A stretch of DNA of 64,000 bases. It comes from Psychromonas algarum. Lineage in GTDB: Bacteria > Pseudomonadota > Gammaproteobacteria > Enterobacterales > Psychromonadaceae. This document shows, piece after piece, positions 1 to 10,452 of the stretch. The DNA is taken from assembly GCF_004376845.1 (NCBI RefSeq), contig NZ_SNUW01000008.1, positions 62,001 to 126,000 on the forward strand, read 5' to 3'. A program made the position numbers and the translations under genes. The notes under the pieces were generated by a model. The model did not search any database, was not told the origin of the DNA, and was given only the letters and a program-made list of their open reading frames with translations. Numbering within the stretch: the first letter of the stretch is position 1; every line of letters starts with the position of its first letter.

Positions 1-287
1 TTACCGAATCATTCAGTATTACGGCTAAAATTGGAATTTAGCTTTACTCTATAAAATAGTCATAAAAGAACATAACTCAATACACCTACAATTCCCGCAT
101 CGTTGAACTTTCCCAAGTAAATAATGACTTTCAGCAACAGAAAACAAGTCAATACTCATAATAAGCAAAACCTACCCAACAAGTTAAAAATACCGTGAAT
201 AATAATCAAAAATGAGCTAAAAAATACATAACTACTCAATAACAAATAATGGTTTTAAAAGAGAGGTACATGAATCTAGAAACAAAA
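1..287. other. Intergenic edge, nothing recognised
   Basis: AT-rich sequence at the window edge. I see no convincing open frame, RNA gene or repeat here. It lies beyond the terminator of the first minus-strand gene, and any gene it serves would lie outside the window. Confidence 0.4.
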
Positions 288-318
288 AAATCCCATGAGC
301 AATTAAATCATAGGATTT
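288..318 (-). terminator. Rho-independent terminator of the FAD oxidoreductase gene
   Basis: Two 11-base arms (288-298 and 308-318) pair with one position that is a G-U wobble when read on the minus strand. The loop is 9 bases. On the minus strand the stem is followed by a run of seven T (complement of 284-290). It lies about 45 bases beyond the stop codon of the neighbouring minus-strand gene. Confidence 0.7.
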
Positions 319-362
319 TATCTGAGTTAGCCGTTGATCATCGATTTAATAAAAAACCGATC

Positions 363-1808
363 TTATGACTGCTTAATATTACGATAAGCTAAGGCGATGG
401 GATAACCACGTTGCTGAGTGTACAACTCAGAACGTTCTGTGATTTCTTCATCACTTAGTGAATGCGTGATAGGAAATAATCGACCACCAACTAAGTGCTT
501 ATCAAGCAAACCAATCTCAGCTAACTTTTCAGTTAAGGCATCCGCACAAGTTAATACTGATGACGCTTTTACTATTTCACAGCGAGCATAATTATTATTC
601 TCAAAAGAAACGCCCGCGGCACGCAAGTTAGCATCTTCACCTGGGATCTGCTGTGCGCCAAATAATGGTTTGCCTTCCACAGTAGCTTGCTTGAAAGTAG
701 GAATATAACGCGATAAATGTGCAATGGCTCTTTCCCCACGATCAATCACTTCTTGCTCAAGCCAACCTGTATCTATTTTCCGTAAAAATTGTGAATCAAG
801 CTGAGGCTGTGAGCTATTTTCAGAAGTAGCCACCAAGCCATTATCAAATAATGTTATTTGATCTGTCATACCATGTAACTGTACAAAATTATTCGCATAA
901 GGCGTAAATTGAGCCATGCCTTCTGGCGTACCTCTTTCCCCATGAAAAATCACTTCTGGCCATAAACCATTAGTACCCTGCCACTTGGTTACATAAGCGG
1001 CTTTGAACTCAACTAAACGTTGACGATGAAAACCAGCTAAATCATCAATTTCACCTGTTTTAAAACCAGCTGCATTAATTAAATAATCAAACTCAACAGA
1101 TTCTTGAATAGAATCTTTAGCAAAAGTCACTTGCCATTTTTGTTGTTTATTTTGATCTATTTTTATAACTTTAGTATTTAAATGTATCTGACAACTTGTA
1201 TTTTTTTCCAATGAAAGTGCTGCTGTTGCACCAAGGCGAAAGACATTCCAGCCAAACTCTTGAACTAATACCACTGGGTATTTAAGCAATGATAAATCCA
1301 CATGTTTGGCAAATGGAATCATCCACTCTTGAGCTGTTTTAGGGACTTTCACTTCATCTAATAATGCTAATCGTTGCAATTCTTCTAATTCAAATAATTG
1401 GTAATAATCACTCACTTTGCCCAAGACTTGATTTTGATTATCTTGATCAATCAGTTTTTGATATTCGGCTTGTAGTAAGTTTAATCTAGGTAATAATGCT
1501 AATGGTTCTCCAGTATCTTGCTGTGGTACAGCAATCACAGTAGGACGATAGTCAACTGAATCAGGGTATAAACGCAGTGCTTCAATGGATTCTTTTAATA
1601 AAGTAACACATTGCTGATCTGGAATTTCACGATATAAATTACCCCCTGCATGTAAATGGCAAATAGGCGGTCCATTAACTAAACTGGTGCCCTTTTCAAA
1701 CAGTTCTACTTGTAAGCCAATTTCGCTTAAATACAAAGCAATTGAAGCCCCTGCTATCCCACCACCAATAATGGCTATTTTTTTATCTTTCATTAAACTC
1801 TTCGCCAT
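363..1808 (-). CDS. FAD-dependent oxidoreductase (DAO-like)
   Basis: A 481-residue flavoprotein. The N-terminus has a Rossmann dinucleotide-binding motif (GGGIAG, residues 15-20) followed by an acidic residue at the end of the second strand (E38), as in D-amino-acid-oxidase-like FAD enzymes. There is no signal peptide or membrane segment, so it is probably cytosolic. Substrate and pathway cannot be read from the sequence. It stands alone, 54 bases downstream of gph and ending at its own terminator, so it may be co-transcribed with gph. An internal ATG at codon 6 has a weak AAGAG upstream and is an alternative start at 1793. The fold is secure; the function is not. Confidence 0.75.
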   Translation of the reverse strand: MAKSLMKDKKIAIIGGGIAGASIALYLSEIGLQVELFEKGTSLVNGPPICHLHAGGNLYREIPDQQCVTLLKESIEALRLYPDSVDYRPTVIAVPQQDTGEPLALLPRLNLLQAEYQKLIDQDNQNQVLGKVSDYYQLFELEELQRLALLDEVKVPKTAQEWMIPFAKHVDLSLLKYPVVLVQEFGWNVFRLGATAALSLEKNTSCQIHLNTKVIKIDQNKQQKWQVTFAKDSIQESVEFDYLINAAGFKTGEIDDLAGFHRQRLVEFKAAYVTKWQGTNGLWPEVIFHGERGTPEGMAQFTPYANNFVQLHGMTDQITLFDNGLVATSENSSQPQLDSQFLRKIDTGWLEQEVIDRGERAIAHLSRYIPTFKQATVEGKPLFGAQQIPGEDANLRAAGVSFENNNYARCEIVKASSVLTCADALTEKLAEIGLLDKHLVGGRLFPITHSLSDEEITERSELYTQQRGYPIALAYRNIKQS

Positions 1809-1862
1809 TGTTAAACATATTTTATGCTTAACATTATTTTCTGATTGACTGCTATTGATTAA

Positions 1863-2567
1863 CTAGTCAGCTAATGTGTACTGGTTAACATGAGAAAAAG
1901 TTGCATTAATATCGGCAAAATCATCAAAACTGGCATCAGGGCCATGCTCGTTAATATTTTCCCCATAGTTGTAACCATAAGTTAAACCAATACTTTGCAT
2001 CTTAGCCGCATTAGCGGCTAAAATATCGTTTTTCGAGTCCCCGACCATGACACACTGATCAACACTAAGTCCTAATTTTTGACAGGTATACTGAAGCGGT
2101 AAAGGATCTGGTTTACGTTTATCTAAACTGTCACCACCTAATAATATTTCAAATAGACCATTTAGCTCTAATCCATCAAGAATGGGTTGGATCAAGTCGT
2201 AGGGTTTATTTGTCACAACAGCGAGGCGATAACCTTTTATTTTTAAAGCTTTTAAAGTTGCTAATACGTTTGGATAAGTCACAGTAGCAACACAAATATT
2301 TTGAGCATAAAACTCAAGAAAAATAGCCAAAGCTTTTTCAACTAGCTCAGGATCAAGATCTGCACGAATATCAATCTGAGCAGATAATGCTCTTTGTACT
2401 AAAATGCTTGCACCATTACCTACCCAAGAACGAATAATATTTTCTGATATTTTTTCTCGGCCAATAGTGGTTAACATATGATTAATAGCGAGTGCTAAAT
2501 CAGGTGCGCTATCAATCAATGTGCCATCTAAATCAAATAATATGGCTTCTTTATTAGTAAATTTCAC
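1863..2567 (-). CDS. gph: Phosphoglycolate phosphatase, HAD family
   Basis: A 234-residue HAD hydrolase that removes phosphate from 2-phosphoglycolate, a product of oxidative DNA-end repair. Motif I is FDLDGTLIDS (residues 11-20), with D12 as nucleophile and D14 as acid/base. Motif II is in VVTNK, and motif III/IV is the lysine of KRKPDP plus MVGDSKNDILAA. A helical cap lies between motifs I and II, as in subfamily IA. The start is GTG, preceded by AGGA at good spacing. Length fits the family (about 220-250). Other HAD phosphatases share these motifs, so the exact substrate is family inference. Confidence 0.85.
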   Translation of the reverse strand: MKFTNKEAILFDLDGTLIDSAPDLALAINHMLTTIGREKISENIIRSWVGNGASILVQRALSAQIDIRADLDPELVEKALAIFLEFYAQNICVATVTYPNVLATLKALKIKGYRLAVVTNKPYDLIQPILDGLELNGLFEILLGGDSLDKRKPDPLPLQYTCQKLGLSVDQCVMVGDSKNDILAANAAKMQSIGLTYGYNYGENINEHGPDASFDDFADINATFSHVNQYTLAD

Positions 2568-2618
2568 AAATAATTCCTATTTAAACTATGACGTTGACCA
2601 ATCGCATCAAAAAACTAT

Positions 2619-3278
2619 TTATTGATCACTTAACATCCATGGAGTTATACGTACAACCGTCAGATTAAGTTCATTTATTTTATTAATTACTGCTAAGTTA
2701 TCGTTATGAAGTAATATTTGTTTGTCGTTAATAGGACTAACAAGATCACCTAAAGCTGTTCGTTGCGATGCATTCAAAGTATCAGAAAGCTGTAAACGTA
2801 CACCAGCATATGTAGGTAAAAAGTATTTACCTATCATGCCTGCATTTTTCTTTAAAACACCTTCGAGTTGTTCACTAATCAATATTAATTTTTGTTCATT
2901 TAAATCAGCTAGTTCACGTTCTTTAGCCATCACTGTAATTTGTAAATCACAGCTAGATACGTTTTTACCATCATTAATATCAACTACTAACATACCGCCA
3001 TCTTTGCGATCTTGGTCTGAGTAATAAGGTAATAAACGACCTTCTGGTTCAAACAAAATAGGTTCAAATCGTCTTTCAACCTGCATCTGAGCATTGTTAA
3101 TAGCACATAAATTTTTATCGTTTCTATCTACCAAATAAAAAGCTGTCGTTACATATTGATAATCTAATTTATACATGGTTTTCATGTAACCAAAAAAAAC
3201 AGAGTAATTTAATTTGATAGTTGATGCTTGAGCAAATGAAGAGCTCAATATCAAGGTTATAATGAGTAATAAACGCAT
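2619..3278 (-). CDS. Periplasmic DUF2987-family protein
   Basis: A 219-residue protein with a clear signal peptide (residues 1-18, cleavage after AQA), hence exported. The mature part contains the segment YSVFFGYMKTMYKLDYQYV, which I associate with the DUF2987 family of Vibrio, Shewanella and relatives. Two cysteines in the mature part (in DKNLCAIN and SSCDLQ) could form a disulfide. The start is supported by AAGGA 8 bases upstream. It is followed by gph and preceded by a membrane protein gene 31 bases away, so the three may form a transcription unit. No function is known to me. Confidence 0.65.
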   Translation of the reverse strand: MRLLLIITLILSSSFAQASTIKLNYSVFFGYMKTMYKLDYQYVTTAFYLVDRNDKNLCAINNAQMQVERRFEPILFEPEGRLLPYYSDQDRKDGGMLVVDINDGKNVSSCDLQITVMAKERELADLNEQKLILISEQLEGVLKKNAGMIGKYFLPTYAGVRLQLSDTLNASQRTALGDLVSPINDKQILLHNDNLAVINKINELNLTVVRITPWMLSDQ

Positions 3279-3309
3279 CTAGTCATTCCTTTTTTAAATC
3301 ATCTACAGC

Positions 3310-4125
3310 TTAGGCTTCAAAACCACCGCTTTTAGGGCCTGAACTATCATCGTCATCAGAGTGTTTATCAGTAGACGACTCATTTGTCGCGCCTTCTGGT
3401 ACTTCAGTCACAGAAATACCCACGCCACAAATTTGGCGATAAATTATTCCCATCACATTCACACAGAATGGAACAATAAATAACAAACCAATACCTGAAG
3501 TTATAATACCGATGAAAAATAGGATACAAAAAATGATTAATAGTTGCGTGAATTGACCAATATTTTTATGCACTAATTTAAAAGATAATTTTAACGCCAA
3601 AATAGGCGGTACTTTTTTCTCTGCAATTAACGGATAAACCAAGCAGAAAGACATTTTAAGATATAACAGCACAATGACTGATAATGTAAATCCAATACTA
3701 CCAAAGACTTGAGCAAAGACGATACCCGCGATATTAGTTAATAAATTAACCATCAGTGCCGCTAGTGATAGTTTAAAAATAATATTAAAGTATTTAAAAA
3801 GATCAAAGGATTTGGTTTTTAAACCAATTGAATGATGTACTCCCATCATTAACAAACCTGTTGTAAATAATGGAACAATGAGTAGCGCAATAACAAAGAA
3901 CAGTCCTAATACCCTAGGATCTTCTATAGAGGCCATATCTTTAACTAACATGGCAAAGACAGCAGTAAATGTCAGCATGATAAAAAGACAGGCAGTGAGT
4001 AGCGGTAAAAAGTGTTTGCGTGTTACTTTAAAAGCATCTTGAAACAGTTTTTTTAAATCGAATTGGTACCCTTCGGCAAGAGATTTTTTAATATCTCCGC
4101 CTAATACAAAGTGTTTTGAATTCAT
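3310..4125 (-). CDS. Multi-spanning inner-membrane protein of unknown function
   Basis: A 271-residue protein with a cytosolic-looking N-terminus (about 40 residues) and five or six hydrophobic segments between about residues 43 and 230. The C-terminal tail of about 30 residues is rich in Asp, Ser and Gly (DDDDSS near the end) and should be soluble. It resembles the uncharacterised glycine/proline-rich membrane proteins common in Vibrionales and Alteromonadales, but I recognise no functional motif. It ends 31 bases before the DUF2987 gene, so the two are probably co-transcribed. Confidence 0.55.
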   Translation of the reverse strand: MNSKHFVLGGDIKKSLAEGYQFDLKKLFQDAFKVTRKHFLPLLTACLFIMLTFTAVFAMLVKDMASIEDPRVLGLFFVIALLIVPLFTTGLLMMGVHHSIGLKTKSFDLFKYFNIIFKLSLAALMVNLLTNIAGIVFAQVFGSIGFTLSVIVLLYLKMSFCLVYPLIAEKKVPPILALKLSFKLVHKNIGQFTQLLIIFCILFFIGIITSGIGLLFIVPFCVNVMGIIYRQICGVGISVTEVPEGATNESSTDKHSDDDDSSGPKSGGFEA

Positions 4126-4257
4126 AACAAGCTAACTTTCCTAAATTGTATGACAGCTATTCAGCAGCGGATCATTGTAGGGGGTTCTGTTAGCTTTTCA
4201 AGTACATTAATAATTTCTAACGATTATTTAAAGATCATCTTCACCGTTCTATTTACA

Positions 4258-4971
4258 TTAAGTTCCCATTAAAATATTTTTAACCAGTTCTGGCACCATT
4301 TGCGTCGCTTTTCCTTGTTTAAAAATATCAAAATGACTATGAATTTCACTGGCTTCTAAATTCACTTCAATTGAATCAGCACCGACACTTTTAGCTTCTT
4401 CAACAAATCCTGCAGCGGGATAAACTGTTCCAGAGGTTCCTATTGCGATAAATAGATCAGATTGAGCAAGATGGTGATAAATAATATCTAAGCCTAAAGG
4501 CATTTCACCAAACCAAACAATATGAGGACGAAGCTCTAAAGGATATTGGCAGCAAGTACAAAAATCATTAGTTGTCAGGTCTGTTGTCCATTGAATAACT
4601 TGGTTTGTTTTAGCGCAGCGTACTTTTAATAATTCACCGTGCATGTGTATCACGTTTTTAGATCCAGCTTGCTCATGTAAATTATCTATATTTTGTGTCA
4701 CTAATAAAAATTCACCATCAAACTTTTCTTCTAACTCCGCTAAAGCATAATGAGCGGCATTAGGTTTACTTTCACCTAAACAAAAATCTTGGCGACGTTT
4801 ATTATAAAAATCGAGCACTAATTCAGGGTTGCGTTTATAACCGTCTAAAGTAGCAACGTCTTCCAATTTATATTTTTCCCACAATCCATCTTTAGCACGA
4901 AATGTATCGATCCCTGATTCTGCAGAAATACCTGCACCAGTTAAGACTACAATTTTTTTATATTTACTCAC
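4258..4971 (-). CDS. cobB: NAD-dependent protein deacylase (sirtuin)
   Basis: A 237-residue sirtuin that removes acyl groups from lysines using NAD. The NAD-binding motif [10 protein letters not shown] is at residues 12-21, followed by [21 protein letters not shown] and the catalytic His in HMHGEL follow. Four zinc-binding cysteines are visible (RCAKTNQ and FCTCC). FYNKRR supplies the Tyr-x-x-Arg pair that in E. coli CobB recognises succinyl- and malonyl-lysine, so desuccinylase activity is likely as well as deacetylation. The start is GTG, with AGGAG about 10 bases upstream, a rather long spacing. It is monocistronic by layout, with a 140-base gap to ihfA. Confidence 0.92.
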   Translation of the reverse strand: MSKYKKIVVLTGAGISAESGIDTFRAKDGLWEKYKLEDVATLDGYKRNPELVLDFYNKRRQDFCLGESKPNAAHYALAELEEKFDGEFLLVTQNIDNLHEQAGSKNVIHMHGELLKVRCAKTNQVIQWTTDLTTNDFCTCCQYPLELRPHIVWFGEMPLGLDIIYHHLAQSDLFIAIGTSGTVYPAAGFVEEAKSVGADSIEVNLEASEIHSHFDIFKQGKATQMVPELVKNILMGT

Positions 4972-5069
4972 TATAAGATGGCTCCTATCTATTAAATATC
5001 ATCACTAATTGTAGTGTTATGGTAAAAAAAAATTGTGTCTTAGTTCATGTTACGGTTGAATTTTAGGCA

Positions 5070-5096
5070 AAAAAAAAGCCGCTAAGCGACTTTTTC
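5070..5096 (-). terminator. Rho-independent terminator of ihfA
   Basis: Arms AAAGCCGCT and AGCGACTTT flank a two-base spacer. The single mismatch is a G-U wobble on the minus strand. A run of A on the plus strand (from about 5069) gives the U tract after the hairpin on the minus strand. It lies 16 bases beyond the ihfA stop. Confidence 0.75.
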
Positions 5097-5111
5097 TAAA
5101 ACACATATGGA

Positions 5112-5417
5112 TTATTTATTAGGAGTATCAGGTAAGCTTTCTTCTACCAACTCTTTCAGTTTCTGACCAGCTTTAAAAGTAACTACTCGTCGAGCTTCAA
5201 TAGGAATATCTTCACCCGTTTTTGGATTACGACCAGGTCGCTCTCCTTTATCCTTCAGTTCAAACCCACCAAAACCTGAAATTTTTACTGGAGAACCAGC
5301 TTCAAGGGTTGATTTGATCTCTTCAAAGAAAGATTCAACAAACTCTTTTGCTTCTCGTTTGCTTAATCCAATTTCTTCCGATAAATGTGCTGCAATTTCC
5401 GCTTTAGTCAGTGCCAT
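5112..5417 (-). CDS. ihfA: Integration host factor subunit alpha
   Basis: A 101-residue HU/IHF-family protein. It heterodimerises with IhfB and bends DNA at specific sites in recombination, replication and transcription. The family signature [26 protein letters not shown], around the intercalating proline arm, is at residues 47-72. The alpha-type N-terminus ([28 protein letters not shown]) separates it from HU. It follows pheT by 3 bases and ends at a terminator. The pheS-pheT-ihfA order is the same as in E. coli. Confidence 0.95.
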   Translation of the reverse strand: MALTKAEIAAHLSEEIGLSKREAKEFVESFFEEIKSTLEAGSPVKISGFGGFELKDKGERPGRNPKTGEDIPIEARRVVTFKAGQKLKELVEESLPDTPNK

Positions 5418-5420
5418 AAA

Positions 5421-7808
5421 TTAATCTCTCAACGATGCATTAAACTCCGTAGAAACCGCTTCAACTATTGAATTAACGCTATCAGCAATCTCTTGTTCTT
5501 CCAAAGTACGACTTGTATCTTGTAATGTTAAGCCTATTGCTAAGCTTTTTTTACCGTCTTCAACGCCTTGACCTTGGTATACGTCAAACAAGTTTATGCT
5601 AACTAGTTCAGAACCGCCAATTTTTTCTATAAATTTTAGTACCTTACCTGCATTTATATGCTCATCAACCACAAAAGCAAGGTCACGATTATTAGCTTGG
5701 AACTTAGAAATATTACCCGCTTGTGGTAATTTACGGGTTAAAATAGCATCAACTTCGATTTCAAATATAATCGCTTGACCATTTAATGCAAACGGTTTTT
5801 TAAGGCTTGGATGTAAACTACCAATGTAACCAATATTTTTTCCATTACGATAAATACCAGCTGATTGCCCAGGATGTAAAGCGCTATGTTTCTCTGCTTT
5901 AAACTCAAAGCTAGTATCATCAACGGTTAAATCTAATACCGCTTCTAAATCAGCTTTAAGATCAAAAAAGTCAGCAGCACGGCTTTCGATAGACCAATGT
6001 TCATCATTGACATTACCAATAATCACACCTGATAACATTGATTGTTGGCGAATACCATTTTCAGCTTGTTCATCTTTAATGAAACGTAAACCAGTTTCAA
6101 ATAAACGTACTCGGTTCTGTTGGCGCTTTTGGTTTTTAGAAACACTTTCTAATAAACCAGTCCATAAACTCACTCGCATCGCAGACATATCTTTAGAGAT
6201 CGGATGAGGTAAGATAAGTGCATCAGCTTGAGGGTGTAATTTAAGCTGTTTATCAGGATCAACAAAACTGTAAGTGATTGCTTCTTGATATTCACGATTA
6301 ACTAACACATCACGGATCTTTGCTAATTTTAAACGAGATTCGTTATGAGCAGGCATGGTTAAAGCAGCTTGCGGCGCAATATTAGGGATATTGTTATAAC
6401 CATATACGCGAGCGACTTCTTCAATTAAGTCTTCTTCAATTTCCATATCGAAACGATATGTTGGTGCTAAAGCAGACCAACCTTCAGCCGTTTCAGAAAC
6501 TTTACAACCTAATTGCGTTAATATCTTCTGAACACGTTCAGAATCAATTGAAATACCGATTAAACGATCTAACTTACTACGACGTAATTCAATTGTTGCT
6601 TGTTTTGGTAAATTCACTTCGCTAACCGCTTCAGTCATTGGGCCAACTTGTCCGCCACAAATTTCAACTAAAAGCTGTGTTGCACGTTCCATTGCCGTTG
6701 CTTGTAAAACAGGGTCAACACCACGTTCATAACGATGTGAAGCATCAGTATGCAAACCATAGCTACGTGCTCGACCAGCAATTGCTAACGGAGCAAAGAA
6801 TGCACTTTCTAAGAAGATGTCAGTAGAACCTTCTTGCACACCTGAATCTTGACCACCAAAGATACCCGCTATCGCTAATGCTTTAGATTGATCGGCAATC
6901 ACTAATGTATCAGCGTTTAGTTTTACTTCTTTACCGTCTAATAACGTTAATTTTTCATCTTGTTCAGCAAGACGAACTTCAATGCCACCTTCTAATTTAG
7001 TTAAATCAAAGGCATGCATAGGATGACCAAACTCAAGTAAAACGTATTGTGTAATATCAACCACAGCATCAACACTACGCACACCACAACGACGTAGTTT
7101 TTCAACCATCCATAGAGGTGTTGTTGCATTTTGATTAATGCCTTTGATCACACGTCCAAGGTAACGAGGACATGCTTCAGGTGCTTGTAAATTAATGGCA
7201 ACTTGGTCATCAATGGTAACAGCTACGTTTTCCCATGTTGCTTGAGTTGCTTCAATACCATTTAACACAGCAACTTCGCGCGCTAAACCTGCAATACCTA
7301 AGCAGTCTGCACGGTTTGCAGTTAAATCAACATCAATCGTTACATCATCAAGTTGTAAGTATTCACGTACACATTCACCAATCGGTGCATCTAACGGTAA
7401 TTCAATAATACCTTCCGCACTTTCAGCCATGCCTAGCTCTGATTCAGAACACAACATGCCAAACGATGGTTGACCACGTAGTTTTGCTTTTTTAATTTTA
7501 AAATCACCCGGTAACACAGCGCCAACAACTGCAACTGCAACTTTTAAACCTTGGCGGCAATTTTTTGCACCACAAACAATATCGATTAACTCTTCTTCAC
7601 CGATATTAATTTTGGTTACTTGTAATTTATCTGCATCAGGGTGTGGACCACATTCAACCACTTCGCCAACTAATACTTTACTAAATTCACCAGCAACAGC
7701 CTCTACATCATCAACTTCAAGACCAGCCATAGTGATTTGATGTGTTAATTCATCACGTGTAATTTCTGGGTTAACCCACTCGCGTAACCAAGCTTCACTA
7801 AATTTCAT
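5421..7808 (-). CDS. pheT: Phenylalanyl-tRNA synthetase beta subunit
   Basis: This is the large subunit of the (alpha-beta)2 enzyme that charges tRNA-Phe. It has an N-terminal EMAP/OB tRNA-binding domain (about residues 40-150), B3/B4 editing and B5 domains, a catalytically inactive synthetase-like core, and a C-terminal anticodon-binding FDX-ACB domain (about the last 95 residues). The frame could begin six bases earlier, but that ATG sits only 3 bases from the AAGGG ribosome site. The ATG at 7808 has 9-base spacing, aligns with the family N-terminus ([14 protein letters not shown]) and gives 795 residues, equal to the E. coli length. It lies 12 bases after pheS. Confidence 0.95.
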   Translation of the reverse strand: MKFSEAWLREWVNPEITRDELTHQITMAGLEVDDVEAVAGEFSKVLVGEVVECGPHPDADKLQVTKINIGEEELIDIVCGAKNCRQGLKVAVAVVGAVLPGDFKIKKAKLRGQPSFGMLCSESELGMAESAEGIIELPLDAPIGECVREYLQLDDVTIDVDLTANRADCLGIAGLAREVAVLNGIEATQATWENVAVTIDDQVAINLQAPEACPRYLGRVIKGINQNATTPLWMVEKLRRCGVRSVDAVVDITQYVLLEFGHPMHAFDLTKLEGGIEVRLAEQDEKLTLLDGKEVKLNADTLVIADQSKALAIAGIFGGQDSGVQEGSTDIFLESAFFAPLAIAGRARSYGLHTDASHRYERGVDPVLQATAMERATQLLVEICGGQVGPMTEAVSEVNLPKQATIELRRSKLDRLIGISIDSERVQKILTQLGCKVSETAEGWSALAPTYRFDMEIEEDLIEEVARVYGYNNIPNIAPQAALTMPAHNESRLKLAKIRDVLVNREYQEAITYSFVDPDKQLKLHPQADALILPHPISKDMSAMRVSLWTGLLESVSKNQKRQQNRVRLFETGLRFIKDEQAENGIRQQSMLSGVIIGNVNDEHWSIESRAADFFDLKADLEAVLDLTVDDTSFEFKAEKHSALHPGQSAGIYRNGKNIGYIGSLHPSLKKPFALNGQAIIFEIEVDAILTRKLPQAGNISKFQANNRDLAFVVDEHINAGKVLKFIEKIGGSELVSINLFDVYQGQGVEDGKKSLAIGLTLQDTSRTLEEQEIADSVNSIVEAVSTEFNASLRD

Positions 7809-7820
7809 TGTCATTAACCC

Positions 7821-8801
<981 letters not shown>

Positions 8802-8900
8802 TCAATTTACTCTACTTTAAGACAAGTGATAAAAAATATGGATGCAATTTTACGCAGATCAAATAGATATGGCTAGTGCTGAGGACATTTTGCAGAAGAT

Positions 8901-8957
8901 AAAACACTGCAAACGAAGAATTATTTTAAGAAATGTATCTCTTCGTTGCAGTGCTTT
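8901..8957 (-). terminator. Long hairpin between the FAH gene and pheS, possible terminator
   Basis: A 14-pair stem with one bulged A (8905-8919 with 8940-8953), extended by three further A-T pairs after one mismatch, and a loop of about 20 bases. On the minus strand it ends in UUUUAUCUU. It lies 24 bases after the stop of the upstream hydrolase gene and 100 bases before pheS. It may terminate the hydrolase transcript or act in the pheS leader. Confidence 0.45.
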
Positions 8958-8980
8958 AAAAATCAAAGTAGTTTGTTGGT

Positions 8981-9598
8981 TTATTTAACCACCCAAGTTT
9001 GAGTGATAAGCAATTCGTCTTGGTTATACAATTGACTAGTAAATCGGTCGCCTAAGTTAATTTTACCGACACCTTTTGGAGTGCCAGTCATCAATATATC
9101 GTTATTTTCAAAGCTCATAAATTCACTGACCTGTTTAACGATATCTGCAGGTTTATAAATCATCAAGTCGTAATCTGCTTGTTGAATAACTTGATCGTTA
9201 ATCAATAAAACTAAACGTAATAATTTAACATCATTAGTATTATCTAAGCTAACAAACTCAGAAAATACAGCAGATTTATCAAACGCTTTTGCTCGTTCCC
9301 AAGGTAAGCCTTTTTCTTTTAATCTACTTTGCACTTCTCTTTTTGTTAAATCTAAACCAATGCCTGCTGCCATAAACTGATTATCTTTGATGATCAAAGA
9401 GAGCTCTGCTTCGTAATGAACAGCATCAATAGGATGTGTTGCTATTTCATCTGAAATAGCTGAATTGGGTTTAACAAAAATAACCGGCTCCGTTGGTACT
9501 TCATTATTTAATTCTTCAATATGTTCAACATAGTTACGCCCGATACAAACTACTTTAGACGGTGTAATTTTTTGACCATTTAATAATACAGACTGCAT
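8981..9598 (-). CDS. Fumarylacetoacetate hydrolase-family protein (YcgM-like)
   Basis: A 205-residue enzyme of the FAH family, which cleaves or tautomerises acylpyruvates such as fumarylpyruvate and oxaloacetate. Family motifs run in order: KVVCIGRNYVEHIEE (about residues 15-29), the metal-binding HYEAELSLII, LDLTKREVQ, PWERAKAFDKSAV and LMTGTPKGVG. It closely follows the architecture of E. coli YcgM. The start ATG has AAGGGG at good spacing. It is flanked by gaps of 77 bases (tatD side) and 179 bases (pheS side), so it is probably its own unit. The exact substrate is uncertain. Confidence 0.85.
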   Translation of the reverse strand: MQSVLLNGQKITPSKVVCIGRNYVEHIEELNNEVPTEPVIFVKPNSAISDEIATHPIDAVHYEAELSLIIKDNQFMAAGIGLDLTKREVQSRLKEKGLPWERAKAFDKSAVFSEFVSLDNTNDVKLLRLVLLINDQVIQQADYDLMIYKPADIVKQVSEFMSFENNDILMTGTPKGVGKINLGDRFTSQLYNQDELLITQTWVVK

Positions 9599-9675
9599 AG
9601 CACGCCCCTTTTAAAATAATTTATTACATTCAGATATTAACTGATGAGCATTTTTATCTTCAATATTTTAACTCT

Positions 9676-10452
9676 TTAAGTGGTTGCACTTTTAAAAAGT
9701 GTAAAGTAATTATTGCTTGTCACTGCTGCTAATTCTGCAAATGAAACACCTTTTAAGTGTGCAACAAACTGTGCTACATCATAGGTATATGCTGGCTCAT
9801 TTTCTTTACCTCGATGTGGTACAGGCGCTAAATAAGGGGAATCCGTTTCAACAAGTAGGCGATCTAACGGTATCGCTTTAATCACTTCCTGTAAGCTTTT
9901 GGCGTTTTTAAAAGTAACAATACCTGACACTGAAATATAGAATCCCATTTTCATTGCTTCTTCAGCCATTTCGATAGATTCAGTAAAACAATGCAAGATA
10001 CCACCAACTTGTTCAGCTCCCTCTTCACGAAGAATATCTAGTGTTTCTTGGCGAGCATCACGAGTGTGGATGATTAATGGTTTATTTAATTTTTTAGCGA
10101 CACGAATTTGTTTACGAAAAGCGTCAATTTGCCATTCTTTAGTTTCTGGAGAGTAGAAAAAATCTAACCCTGTTTCTCCTATGGCAACCACTTTATCTGC
10201 ACTTGCATATTCTAATAACAAAGCTTCATCCATTACCGCATCTTTATATAATGGATGCACACCACAGGTACTCGAAACTTGTTTAAAAGGAGCAATCATT
10301 TCAGCCATTGCTGGATAATCGTCTAGCGTCACACACACACTTAATAAATGTGAAATGCCTTTTTCTTTTGCTTTTTCAATAACATCTGCAATATTTTTAT
10401 GTTTTTTATCGTAATCTAATCGGTCAAGATGACAATGAGAATCCACTAACAT
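9676..10452 (-). CDS. ycfH: TatD-family metal-dependent deoxyribonuclease (YcfH-like)
   Basis: A 258-residue TIM-barrel hydrolase. Metal ligands are visible in VDSHCHLD (residues 3-10), GETGLDFFY, the His of IIHTRDAR, LHCFTES and VETDSPYLAP. TatD proteins act as 3'-5' exonucleases or DNases in repair. The gene is last in the pabC-mltG-tmk-holB-tatD run, overlaps the end of holB by 7 bases, and has the same position as E. coli ycfH. The exact nucleic-acid substrate is family inference. Confidence 0.9.
   Translation of the reverse strand: MLVDSHCHLDRLDYDKKHKNIADVIEKAKEKGISHLLSVCVTLDDYPAMAEMIAPFKQVSSTCGVHPLYKDAVMDEALLLEYASADKVVAIGETGLDFFYSPETKEWQIDAFRKQIRVAKKLNKPLIIHTRDARQETLDILREEGAEQVGGILHCFTESIEMAEEAMKMGFYISVSGIVTFKNAKSLQEVIKAIPLDRLLVETDSPYLAPVPHRGKENEPAYTYDVAQFVAHLKGVSFAELAAVTSNNYFTLFKSATT

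Noticed and set aside
8802-8980. Phe-rich leader peptide before pheS
   Set aside because: No short frame with clustered Phe codons and a ribosome site was found on the minus strand.
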